IMG/VR virus record: IMGVR_UViG_3300044620_001324
Coordinates: 1-23,536 of that record
Origin: a virus
Direction: 5' to 3' (one strand)
Length of the DNA: 23,536 bases
Shown here: piece by piece, positions 15,213 through 21,897 of the stretch
Position numbering within the stretch: the first letter of the stretch is position 1
Layout of the letters: each line of letters starts with the position of its first letter
Made by a program: the position numbers and the translations under genes
Notes under the pieces: generated by a model
The model's input: the letters and a program-made list of their open reading frames with translations, nothing else
The model's database searches: none
What the model was told of the DNA's origin: nothing

Positions 15213-15251
15213 GCAGCCACCGCGTCAGCCGTCCACCGTGCAGCCACCGCG
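15213..15251 (+). repeat. Direct repeat GCAGCCACCGCG in the gap before the HTH gene
   Basis: Two perfect copies of GCAGCCACCGCG (15213-15224 and 15240-15251) flank a CCGTCCACC element in the roughly 100-bp non-coding gap between the AAA+ gene and the HTH gene. They belong to the GCCACC repeat family that fills the right end of the window. A binding site for a phage DNA-binding protein is possible. Confidence 0.6.
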
Positions 15252-15252
15252 C

Positions 15253-15951
15253 TCACGCTGCCACCCCCTGTTTCGCGCGCATGGTGTCCCATGCCCGCTT
15301 TGCTGATTCGCTGCGGGATGAGCAGATGACCTTCGCCTCGATTTTTGGCGGGCGCTTAACCGTCAGGCCAAGGACCGCGAAGCCCTCGGCCTGGAGCATG
15401 GCATCACGGACGTTGCCGCACGAGCCGCTAGCGAACATGGCAGCGGATGCCTCCGGTAGTTTGTAGTGGGACCGGAGCATGGCGGCGATTTCCTCACTGT
15501 CAGGCGCGGCCACCTCGACCGGCATAAAGCGAGTCGTAAAGCGTTCGGTCAGGCTTTCATGGCTGGCGTTAGATGTCGCGAGGATGGCCGTGAATGGCGG
15601 GATCTCATCCATGTAGGTAAGCATCAGGTCTTGCGCCATGACGGGGCAAAGATCCACTTCATTGATGACCTTGATTTTCCAGCCGCCAAACAGCGAGACG
15701 TAACGGACTGCGGCCTGCCATTCGCGCACCACGTCAATCGTAAGCGAGCGCCCGTTGATGGACTCGATTTCGACCGAGTGATTTGCAAGTGACTTGGCCA
15801 CCGCGTTGGCGATGGTGGTCTTGCCTGTTCCTGGTGGGCCGTGGAATAGCACGGCGAGTTTCGCGCCGGGTTTCGCCGCTATGTTCTTTGCGTGACTGAG
15901 TAGCTTTGGCAGGATGGAACCTGCGGGACCGATGAGGGTTGGAGTTGTCAT
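15253..15951 (-). CDS. AAA+ ATPase, clamp-loader-like
   Basis: A 232-residue AAA+ protein. Walker A is GPPGTGKTT (38-46). Walker B is VINEVD (95-100), with Asn where the first acidic residue is usual. Sensor 1 is ATSNAS (Asn128) and a likely arginine finger is TERF (Arg137). The lid continues to about residue 190 (SGSCGNVRDAMLQAEGF), like replication factor C or DnaX subunits. The C-terminus has SESAKRAWDTMRAK, a short helix also found at the N-terminus of the RadC-like protein two genes upstream. I start at 15951, right after an A/C-rich leader, rather than at 16008. A role in phage replication or repair is likely; the exact partner is unknown. Confidence 0.82.
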   Translation of the reverse strand: MTTPTLIGPAGSILPKLLSHAKNIAAKPGAKLAVLFHGPPGTGKTTIANAVAKSLANHSVEIESINGRSLTIDVVREWQAAVRYVSLFGGWKIKVINEVDLCPVMAQDLMLTYMDEIPPFTAILATSNASHESLTERFTTRFMPVEVAAPDSEEIAAMLRSHYKLPEASAAMFASGSCGNVRDAMLQAEGFAVLGLTVKRPPKIEAKVICSSRSESAKRAWDTMRAKQGVAA

Positions 15952-15977
15952 TTTTGGTTTGTGGTTTGTGGTTTGGT

Positions 15978-17210
15978 TCAGATTGAAACGGCGGTCTCGC
16001 GCATCCATGCTCGGCGCACTGCGGCTTCCACGCGTGGCTTGTCGCCATTGGCGGCGGCGAGCAGGCGCGTGGCCGGGACGCTAAACAGGTGCCCACCTGC
16101 CAAGATTTCTTCGCGCGGGATGTGTAGCTTGCGCTCGGCGAATGCCAGCGACCCCTCGACGCAGTTGCCGGCGGCGCGGCTGTCGGCGATCGTCACGCGC
16201 ACCGTTGGCAAATCGCGCTCGAAGTAGAAGCGATCCCGCTCGGCGCGGTCCTCGCTTTCCTTTTGTTGCAGGCGACGTTCGGAGTTTTCTTCAAGTTGCT
16301 CGATGAGTTTTGATGGCTTGCCGGTGACGATCTCCTTTGTGGTCGGGTGATAATCCATGCCATCGGACTCGCGGACGATGTGGACCCCATTATGATCCGA
16401 CGCCCACCGATAGCCGTCAGGAATGGTGACAGCGCCCACGGTCTCGTGAATCATCCACTCGCATCGGGCGGGCGCTTTCGGGTTGAGCCATGCGAACGCG
16501 CGGACGTAGTTGTCGTGGGTGGCGCGGACGTATTCAGCGCGCCCGTCCTTAGCGACCTTGGGAAGATAGCGCTGTTCGACGACGCCACCCCCATCGCGCC
16601 AGATATAGTGAGGATCGGAGTGTGTGCCGTGGCTGGATTCGAGGCACGCCGTCAGCGTGGCGTCCTCGCCGGTCATGGTGATTGAAGCACCAAAGCGGCG
16701 GGCGATATGCGGATCAATCGTGAGCAGGTGAACGTCAGTCACCGGCGGAATGGCTTTCGACTGCGACTTAATGCCAAGATTTTTCCGACTGCGAGCCACC
16801 GCGGCGAGCGCCGACTTGCGTGCCGGGATGCCGTCCACCGTGCTCGCCACATCAATCATCGTCTTTGGTGTCTTGCGTCTGAGCGCGGCACGTTCGGCGG
16901 CGCGGAGTGTCTGCGCCTCCTGCCGCTTATAGGATGGGTCGTGAGCGGCGCGCTTGGCGGCGCGCTGTTCTGGAGTGAACCGCTGCGCGCGCGGCTTGTA
17001 GCCACCCCTGCGGAAGTACATCGGGTCACCTGCCCACTGGAAGCCGTTGCGCTTTGCATCGGGCTGGAGTTGCGCGAGTCCAAGCAGCGGCTTTTGCGCT
17101 GGGCGGTTCCTGAGTGCGCGGACGATGCCGCGCGTGGTGGTGGCTGTGCTGCCTAGCGCCTGCGCGGTTGCGCGGGCGCGGATGAGTGTGGGGTGCGTCG
17201 TGGTTTTCAT
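15978..17210 (-). CDS. Phage protein of unknown function (410 aa)
   Basis: A 410-residue protein starting MKTTTHPTLIRARATAQALG. Residues 1-150 are basic and helical (FTPEQRAAKRAAHDPSYKRQ). A folded region follows (PPVTDVHLLTIDPHIARRFG onward). The C-terminal third has VRVTIADSRAAGNCVEGSLA, in which the GNCVEGS loop resembles the Cys/Gly-rich core of PcfJ-like proteins, though I would not assign that family. It also contains VASTVDG (about residues 127-133), encoded by a dispersed DNA repeat shared with the 129-residue gene at 18288-18677. The start follows a 27-base A/C-rich leader. Confidence 0.75.
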   Translation of the reverse strand: MKTTTHPTLIRARATAQALGSTATTTRGIVRALRNRPAQKPLLGLAQLQPDAKRNGFQWAGDPMYFRRGGYKPRAQRFTPEQRAAKRAAHDPSYKRQEAQTLRAAERAALRRKTPKTMIDVASTVDGIPARKSALAAVARSRKNLGIKSQSKAIPPVTDVHLLTIDPHIARRFGASITMTGEDATLTACLESSHGTHSDPHYIWRDGGGVVEQRYLPKVAKDGRAEYVRATHDNYVRAFAWLNPKAPARCEWMIHETVGAVTIPDGYRWASDHNGVHIVRESDGMDYHPTTKEIVTGKPSKLIEQLEENSERRLQQKESEDRAERDRFYFERDLPTVRVTIADSRAAGNCVEGSLAFAERKLHIPREEILAGGHLFSVPATRLLAAANGDKPRVEAAVRRAWMRETAVSI

Positions 17211-17237
17211 GGTTTGTCGGGTTGTTTGGGTTGTGTG

Positions 17238-17426
17238 TTAGGGGCTGATCCTGTCCGCCGTTGCGCGGGCTTGCTCGGCGCGGATTCTGTCAATCTCGCG
17301 GCGGCGGCGGTTCGTCGTGCGCACGAATGCGCCCCGGCGGGACAGTTCGCGCCGGGCTTCGGCGAACGTGGTGCCGTTGCGCTGCGCGAGGGTGATGGTC
17401 AATGCGTTCAGATCGTGGGATTTTAT
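17238..17426 (-). CDS. Small basic protein, possible ATA start codon
   Basis: The frame ends with TAA at 17238 and encodes a convincing small Arg-rich protein (ITLAQRNGTTFAEARRELSR in its first half, helical throughout). There is no in-frame ATG or GTG at its beginning. A leader of A and C only (AAACCCAAAACCAAACCC) comes straight after the RadC stop and runs directly into ATA at 17426, which would give 62 residues starting (M)KSHDLNAL. Other genes here place ATG exactly at that spot. A TTG at 17402 (54 residues) is the conventional alternative. Function unknown. Confidence 0.55.
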   Translation of the reverse strand: MKSHDLNALTITLAQRNGTTFAEARRELSRRGAFVRTTNRRRREIDRIRAEQARATADRISP

Positions 17427-17448
17427 GGGTTTGGTTTTGGGTTTCTGG

Positions 17449-18000
17449 TTAAAGCACCCCCGCAGAGCGGAAGGAAAAATGGGGCGTGGCGTGGCCTGCC
17501 TTGCCGACCACTACGTGATCGAGCAGGTTGATCTGCATCAGGTTGGCGCAATCTTTGATGCGCAGGGTCATGCGGCGATCTGCGTCGCTCGGCGTGGCGT
17601 CGCCGCTCGGGTGATTATGCATCAGGATGAAGGAGTGACAGGCGCCCACGATGAGCGGGCGGAAGATTTCGCGCGGGCTGGCAAGGCACTCGTTCAGCGT
17701 GCCGATGGAAACGAAAACGTGGCCCTTCAACTTCAACTTCGTGTCGAGCATCAGCACCACCAGATGCTCCTTCTCGCCGTCGATGTTCGGCGCGATGTTC
17801 GCGTTCCAATATGCCGCCGACTCATCGGGCGTGCTGCATGACGCGGCAGGCGTTTCATTCTGGCGGACGACGCACAGCCGAAACTCGGCGGCGCAGTTCG
17901 CGTAGTTGACCGGAGCCACCACGGGCGCGGCTGTGGTCTCGTTGAGTTTCGCGCGGCGGGTGGCCCACGCTTGTTTTGCGGATTCGGATGCGGTTTTCAT
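17449..18000 (-). CDS. radC: RadC-like JAMM/MPN+ domain protein
   Basis: A 183-residue RadC-family protein. The JAMM metal site is clear: HNHPSGDATPSDAD gives His128, His130, Ser138 and Asp141 (HxHx7SxxD). The N-terminal HhH domain of chromosomal RadC is absent, as in mobile-element versions. The N-terminus instead carries SESAKQAWATRRAK, a helix shared with the C-terminus of the AAA+ protein in the same operon. RadC-like proteins of this kind are zinc metalloproteases or nucleases of debated role, common in phages and plasmids. It is the first gene of its operon, with a promoter and operator just upstream. Confidence 0.88.
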   Translation of the reverse strand: MKTASESAKQAWATRRAKLNETTAAPVVAPVNYANCAAEFRLCVVRQNETPAASCSTPDESAAYWNANIAPNIDGEKEHLVVLMLDTKLKLKGHVFVSIGTLNECLASPREIFRPLIVGACHSFILMHNHPSGDATPSDADRRMTLRIKDCANLMQINLLDHVVVGKAGHATPHFSFRSAGVL

Positions 18001-18008
18001 GTGCGGAG

Positions 18009-18057
18009 AGAATACGCTTCTCGCGTAGTTTTGTCGAGTGGAAATGTGATTTATTTT
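18009..18057 (-). promoter_or_regulatory. Promoter and operator of the RadC operon
   Basis: Minus-strand elements in order: an AAAATAAAT block (18057-18049), -35 TCGACA (18037-18032), 17-bp spacer, -10 TATTCT (18014-18009), then eight bases to the ATG at 18000. The palindrome TACGCGAGAAGCGTA (18013-18027) fills the spacer and touches the -10. The module matches the HNH-operon promoter nearly base for base, including 11 bases between the AT block and the -35. Confidence 0.75.
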
Positions 18058-18068
18058 TCACGGTTCAG

Positions 18069-18284
18069 TTAGCCACCCACCATCGGCACCTGGCCGCACG
18101 GCAGGATGCGGAAGTCGAGTCTGCCGGGATAAACGGCGCACCCACGGCGCGTCTCCCGCACGATGCGGTCGGCCTGTTTCTGTGTCAGCGGTCCCTCGCC
18201 GTTTGGCTCCCAAGTCCCGGCAGCGCCCCCGTGGAAGGCGGAAGCCACCTCGTCCTGTTTGATCCAGATGATGAATTTTTTCAT
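18069..18284 (-). CDS. Small phage hypothetical (71 aa)
   Basis: A 71-residue protein starting MKKFIIWIKQDEVASAFHGG. It has Trp/Gly motifs (TWEPNGEGPLTQKQADRIV) and ends in PCGQVPMVGG. The N-terminal IIWIKQD strand plus a helix (TQKQADRIVRETRR) suggests a small alpha-beta fold. It is last in the HNH operon, three bases after the preceding gene's stop, and is followed by the RadC promoter. No family recognised. Confidence 0.65.
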   Translation of the reverse strand: MKKFIIWIKQDEVASAFHGGAAGTWEPNGEGPLTQKQADRIVRETRRGCAVYPGRLDFRILPCGQVPMVGG

Positions 18285-18287
18285 GGC

Positions 18288-18677
18288 TCAGTATTCGCCG
18301 GTCAGCATGGCGATGGTGTAATTTTGCGTAGCGTCCTCGCAGATGTAGGTCGCGATGTAGATCGGCTCGCCACCCACCATGTATTTCGAGAGCAGCCTGC
18401 CGGTGCCATCGATGATGTCGTGCTCGTTCGCGTCCTTGTCCTCCTGTTCGAGATCCCCCCAGTCGCCGGCCAAATGGCGGCGCATGGCGGAATGAAGATC
18501 GAAGGCGTGGCGCTCGGATTCGTCAGCCACCACTTTGAGGCCGGCTGTGATGTGAAGCGGGCCGGATGTGAAGCGGCTGCTGTGGGAGACAGCCACCCCG
18601 GAGGCGACGCCCCCGTGATTTCCGTCCACCGTGCTTGCCACCCCTTGTGGGATGGGTTGGTTTTGTCGTGTGCTCAT
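18288..18677 (-). CDS. Conserved mobile-element protein (129 aa), GDWG family
   Basis: Residues 35-129 fit a family widespread on plasmids and phages: FTSGPLHITAGLKVV, then MRRHLAGDWGDLEQEDKDAN, GTGRLLSKYMVGGEPIYIAT and an EY end. Databases often mislabel it a restriction endonuclease subunit M; its function is not known. Residues 1-34 are repeat-derived (PQGVASTVDGNHGGVASGVA) and absent from the family core as I know it. They are encoded by GGGGTGGC-type DNA repeats. The start follows the A/C-rich leader AAACCCAAACCAAAACACGACC-type sequence directly after the previous gene. Confidence 0.8.
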   Translation of the reverse strand: MSTRQNQPIPQGVASTVDGNHGGVASGVAVSHSSRFTSGPLHITAGLKVVADESERHAFDLHSAMRRHLAGDWGDLEQEDKDANEHDIIDGTGRLLSKYMVGGEPIYIATYICEDATQNYTIAMLTGEY

Positions 18678-18704
18678 GGTCGTGTTTTGGTTTGGGTTTT
18701 CTGT

Positions 18705-18893
18705 TCAGAGGATTTCGTGAAGCTCGACGCGGAAGCGCAGGCCACCCACCACGAGAACGGTCTCGCCGGTCTCGCCGTCCTGCCGGACGCTGTGAATGCT
18801 GAACTCTTCGCGCGCATCCATCAGCGCGGAGTAAATGATGGACTGCACTTCGCAGGCGGCGGAATTTTCGGACGGTTTTCTGTGGATTGTCGT
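18705..18893 (-). CDS. Small protein with possible ACG start codon
   Basis: A frame ending with TGA at 18705 encodes a plausible small alpha-beta protein (VQSIIYSALMDAREEF, then ETVLVVGGLRFRVELHEIL). No ATG begins it. Right after the TAA of the upstream gene a leader of AACCCAAACCCAAACC type leads into ACG at 18893, which would give 62 residues beginning (M)TIHRKPSENSA after an additional Thr. Its distance from the leader matches the ATG of other genes. The conventional alternative is a GTG at 18848 (47 residues), leaving about 45 bases of unused coding-like sequence. Function unknown. Confidence 0.55.
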   Translation of the reverse strand, partial: TTIHRKPSENSAACEVQSIIYSALMDAREEFSIHSVRQDGETGETVLVVGGLRFRVELHEIL

Positions 18894-18927
18894 GGCTGGT
18901 TTTCTGGTTTGGGTTTGGGTTGAAAGC

Positions 18928-19749
18928 TTAGGCGGCTGCGGCCACCTCGATGCCGAGTGATTTCAGTTGCGCGAGAATCCAAGCGGCGGCGCTGGACTCG
19001 TTCCAGAGTTGCGAGGCACCAACATAGATGTCGCCGCGCATAGATTCTGGCACATTGCTTACCGGGCCGTAGTAGTCATCAGGGCCAACTTCCTCGGATG
19101 GATTGATCGTCTCGTGGATTGCGAAGCCGAGTCGGCGGAATGTGGCAGGGTTGGCGAGCGCGAACGCGAGGCGGTCAATCTCCACTGGTTCCTCGGTCGC
19201 CTTAACTTGCGCCTGAATGCGCAGCCCGCGTCCTGTCTCTGTCTTGTCGACTTGCGTCTCGGTCACAAGCAGGACTTCCACACGCACCCCCTGTGATTCC
19301 AGAGTGTCGATGAGCGCAACCGTGGCCGCGCCTTTGATCTGCATCTGCTCTGGGCTGACACTGGCGCTGGTGGTCATATTGAAGACTACCTTGGCGAATT
19401 TCGTGGACGGCCTTTCTGTCGCCACCTCGTGAAACTCGATCATGCACTCAGGCTCCCCAGTCACGAAGCGGCCAACGTCCACTTCGCTGCCGGCCAGTTG
19501 CCAGTCGCAAATCTGCTGCACCCCCATACTGGACTGGATACGCTCGCTGATGACAGCGCGGAACTTCTCAACAATCGCGCGCCCGTCTGCCCATCCATTG
19601 CGCGCTAGGTCGATTGCTTCCTCCCATGTCTCAGTGCCACCCCATCCGCGCTCGCGCGCGATGCGGGACCGGCGCGAGACGCCAGCGAACGCGGGACCCT
19701 CGGCGGCTGTTACAAAGTCCGCGAAGCTTGCGAAGTATTTCGTGATCAT
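18928..19749 (-). CDS. Putative VWA-like partner of the MoxR ATPase (273 aa)
   Basis: A 273-residue protein starting MITKYFASFADFVTAAEGPA. After an N-terminal helical part (GWGGTETWEEAIDLARNGWA, residues 35-54) comes GSEVDVGRFVTGEPECMIEF. The core KVVFNMTTSASVSPEQMQI and ATVALIDTLESQGVRVEVLL follow (about residues 120-165). These read like the first strand, metal-site loop and first helix of a von Willebrand A domain with a degraded site (NMTTSAS instead of DxSxS). MoxR ATPases are typically paired with VWA proteins, and the next gene upstream is one. Related phage proteins are annotated DUF7192-like, from memory. The leader before the ATG is TTTTCACCACCTAAGACG. Confidence 0.7.
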   Translation of the reverse strand: MITKYFASFADFVTAAEGPAFAGVSRRSRIARERGWGGTETWEEAIDLARNGWADGRAIVEKFRAVISERIQSSMGVQQICDWQLAGSEVDVGRFVTGEPECMIEFHEVATERPSTKFAKVVFNMTTSASVSPEQMQIKGAATVALIDTLESQGVRVEVLLVTETQVDKTETGRGLRIQAQVKATEEPVEIDRLAFALANPATFRRLGFAIHETINPSEEVGPDDYYGPVSNVPESMRGDIYVGASQLWNESSAAAWILAQLKSLGIEVAAAA

Positions 19750-19767
19750 CGTCTTAGGTGGTGAAAA

Positions 19768-20736
19768 TTAAAGTGCGGCCCCGACCTTCGCGCGGCTGTC
19801 GAAGTCCATGCCCTTCCAGAGCACCGAGTCCTCGACTTCGGACTGAGCCACCCCGGCGGCGAGCATCTTCGCGCCTGAGAATGAAGCGCGCGGCGAGACG
19901 ACGTGGCGAATCTTGAGGCGAGCCACCGCCTTGCGGACGGCCTGCACCCTCGTCACCCATGCGTCGTTGCCGGTCAGGTGACGCTCTAGCGATTCGTCAT
20001 ACGGCCATTCAAGGAAAGCGAACCTGTCGATGCTGGCGGCGTCGAGTTGATTGCGGCCCACGTATTGCCTATCTGCTCCGGTGCCGAACGTATTAGCAGC
20101 GGCCACGCAGCGGAAGTCCTTGTGACGCTTAACCATGCCATCCGGGAAGCTGCATGTGCCATTGGCAAGCGCGGCGTTCAAGATAGTTAGGACGTTAGCG
20201 TTACCGGCATCAACTTCGTCGAGTAGAAACACGCCGCCTTTTTCAAAAGCCGAACGAAAGACGGTGCCGACGTATTTACCAGTCGCATCCATATAGCCAA
20301 GCAACTGAGCCTGCGTCGTCTGCGCGCCAACGGACTGGCAATAGAAGTCAAGCTTCAACATATCAGCGCACTTCTCGGCAGCTGTCGTCTTACCGCTTCC
20401 GGCTGGCCCGACAAGATAAGCGTGCAGGCCGCAAGAGAGAATCTGAAGGAGCGAGCCAAAGCGAAAGTGCTGCACCCCAGCGTCCGCGCTGATGTTCAGT
20501 TTGGGGATCTCGATGGTGAGCTTGCGCGGCGGCTGAGGCGGCTGGACTTTTTCCAGAGCGTCGAGGCGGACAGCGAGCGGCTGCACGTGAGCGGCGACCG
20601 CCTGTCCGATGGCTGGTTTCAGTGTGTCAACCGTAGCGCACATGGCGGCGGCGATCTGTTCGGCTTGGCGGCGGCGGCGGGTCTCGGCGGCGCGGGCACC
20701 TGCTCCGGTGCGCTTTGGGGTTTCGATGGTGGTCAT
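19768..20736 (-). CDS. MoxR/CobS-like AAA+ ATPase
   Basis: A 322-residue AAA+ ATPase. After a basic, helical N-terminus (1-70), Walker A is GPAGSGKTT (110-118). Walker B is VFLLDEVD, with Asp173 and Glu174. Sensor 1 is AAANTFG (Asn215) and the arginine finger is IDRF (Arg238). GYMDATGKYVGTVFRSAFEK between them is typical of MoxR and cobaltochelatase CobS relatives, which remodel protein complexes or help insert metal with a VWA partner. The VWA-like gene follows after a short gap. The start is preceded by the 30-base leader containing CCCCAAACCCAAACC, directly after the HNH stop. Target unknown. Confidence 0.87.
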   Translation of the reverse strand: MTTIETPKRTGAGARAAETRRRRQAEQIAAAMCATVDTLKPAIGQAVAAHVQPLAVRLDALEKVQPPQPPRKLTIEIPKLNISADAGVQHFRFGSLLQILSCGLHAYLVGPAGSGKTTAAEKCADMLKLDFYCQSVGAQTTQAQLLGYMDATGKYVGTVFRSAFEKGGVFLLDEVDAGNANVLTILNAALANGTCSFPDGMVKRHKDFRCVAAANTFGTGADRQYVGRNQLDAASIDRFAFLEWPYDESLERHLTGNDAWVTRVQAVRKAVARLKIRHVVSPRASFSGAKMLAAGVAQSEVEDSVLWKGMDFDSRAKVGAAL

Positions 20737-20766
20737 TGTCGGGTCTGGTTTGGTTTGGGTTTGGGG

Positions 20767-21216
20767 TTAGAGAGTGGCGAGAGCTTTGGAGGCGGACCCG
20801 CGCCGCGCGATGAGCGCCGCCGCTTCAGCTTTGTGAGACTTCAGCGAGCGCGCGGTGCAGTTGCGAACGTGGCTTTCGATGTCCGCCGCTTTCACGCCGT
20901 GGTTAATATAGGCGGCAACGTCGCGAGCGAAGCGCGCCACCGTGCGCGCCTGACGGCTGGAATTGCAGCGGCGGCAGGCCGTCACCAAATTGGATTCGTG
21001 ATTGCTGCCGCCGTTCGTGTGGGCGCGGAGGTGATCGAGTGTGAGAATCGCGCCGTTTTCCACGGTCGCACCGCACCAGGCGCACGCGCAGCCGTCGCGC
21101 AGGTAAATGGCGAGGCGCTTCGCCTGGCGAATCCAGTTCATCCCCTGCCACTCTCCGGCAGTGCGGGCGGTGGCTTTTGTGGCGGTTTTTTTGTCGGTGC
21201 GTTTGGTCTTGTTCAT
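20767..21216 (-). CDS. HNH endonuclease domain protein
   Basis: A 149-residue protein. After a basic N-terminus (TKRTDKKTATKATART) comes the HNH core: CACAWC (Cys45/Cys48), LDHL (Asp61-His62), SNHESNLVTAC (Asn76) and CRRC (Cys81/Cys84). The paired Cys bind a structural zinc, and His62 with Asn76 would form the metal site for DNA cleavage. The C-terminal 60 residues are a basic helical tail. It is first in its operon behind an operator-bearing promoter, with no sign of an intron or intein around it. A nicking or recombination role, or a homing-type nuclease, are both possible. Confidence 0.87.
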   Translation of the reverse strand: MNKTKRTDKKTATKATARTAGEWQGMNWIRQAKRLAIYLRDGCACAWCGATVENGAILTLDHLRAHTNGGSNHESNLVTACRRCNSSRQARTVARFARDVAAYINHGVKAADIESHVRNCTARSLKSHKAEAAALIARRGSASKALATL

Positions 21217-21222
21217 GGGATG

Positions 21223-21270
21223 AAGATACGCGGCTCGCGTAGTTTGTCACCACAATTCTGCATTTATTTT
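21223..21270 (-). promoter_or_regulatory. Promoter and operator of the HNH-MoxR operon
   Basis: Minus-strand elements: AAAATAAAT (21270-21262), 11 bases, -35 GTGACA (21250-21245), 16-bp spacer, -10 TATCTT (21228-21223), six bases, ATG at 21216. The palindrome TACGCGAGCCGCGTA (21227-21241) lies in the spacer and overlaps the first bases of the -10. Repressor binding there would exclude RNA polymerase. The transcript should start at or next to the ATG. Confidence 0.75.
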
Positions 21271-21306
21271 CGCTCTCCCGGTGTAAGGGTGCGTGTTTTG
21301 TGGGCT

Positions 21307-21897
21307 TTACGACGAAAGATTTTTTTCGTCAGGGGTGCGTATCGGCTCCAGACGGATGCCGAAATATCGCGCGTGTCCACCGGGATTCAGCGCCTCGGCG
21401 CACTCCACCACTTTGAACTTTCGGAGCGCCACCCCCAGCAGCGCCCCTGTCGCGAAATCGTGCAGGTGTCCGCCGAGGCTCTGCGGCATGTCGTGCGTGA
21501 ATGCGATTCCGAGCGCCCCTTTGGCGGCCCCGCTCAATCCACCACCGCCGCCCATCTGGATAAGGCCCACGGTCAGAAACACCGTCACCGCGTGATCGCA
21601 CGTCGAGAGAAGCGCGAGCCAGTGCGCCCACGGCGAGCCGTAGGCGTCAAGGTCAACCACGTCCTGACCCCACCCCGGCTGCGCCAGGATGCGCTCGCTG
21701 TCGATCTTGATGCGGCCCTTCGCCGGCTTCACGTCCACGCCCCAATACTTCACCGCGTAGTCTTTCCGCAAGCGGCCCCACACCTCGCCGGACCCCATGA
21801 AGCAATCGAGCACGCTGCGCGCTGGATAGCGATTCAAGAAGCGCCTGCGCAAGTCGAGCTTGGCAAAGATATTATGATTATCAGTTTTGGTTTTCAT
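21307..21897 (-). CDS. Methyltransferase-like protein following the ParB-domain gene
   Basis: A 196-residue protein with a class I methyltransferase-like start. RSVLDCFMGSGEVWGRL (about 27-43) is motif I and YWGVDVKPAKGRIKIDSERI is the following strand and acidic loop. VDLDAYGSPWAHW (81-93) occupies the place of motif IV but lacks the NPPY/DPPY that amino-DNA methylases need, so the substrate is unclear; RNA, or loss of catalysis, are possible. Later it has AVTVFLTVGLIQMGGGGGL. Its ATG overlaps the end of the ParB-like gene by 17 bases. ParB-like and methylase domains are often fused in phages, and here they are split. Confidence 0.75.
   Translation of the reverse strand: MKTKTDNHNIFAKLDLRRRFLNRYPARSVLDCFMGSGEVWGRLRKDYAVKYWGVDVKPAKGRIKIDSERILAQPGWGQDVVDLDAYGSPWAHWLALLSTCDHAVTVFLTVGLIQMGGGGGLSGAAKGALGIAFTHDMPQSLGGHLHDFATGALLGVALRKFKVVECAEALNPGGHARYFGIRLEPIRTPDEKNLSS

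Noticed and set aside
17976-18923. A 315-codon plus-strand open frame
   Set aside because: It is antisense to four minus-strand genes and two promoters, has no domain signature and is a shadow of GC-rich coding.
21311-21330. Hairpin GACGAAA/TTTCGTC at the end of the methyltransferase-like gene
   Set aside because: It lies within the last codons and is not followed by a T run on the coding strand, so a terminator call is not supported.
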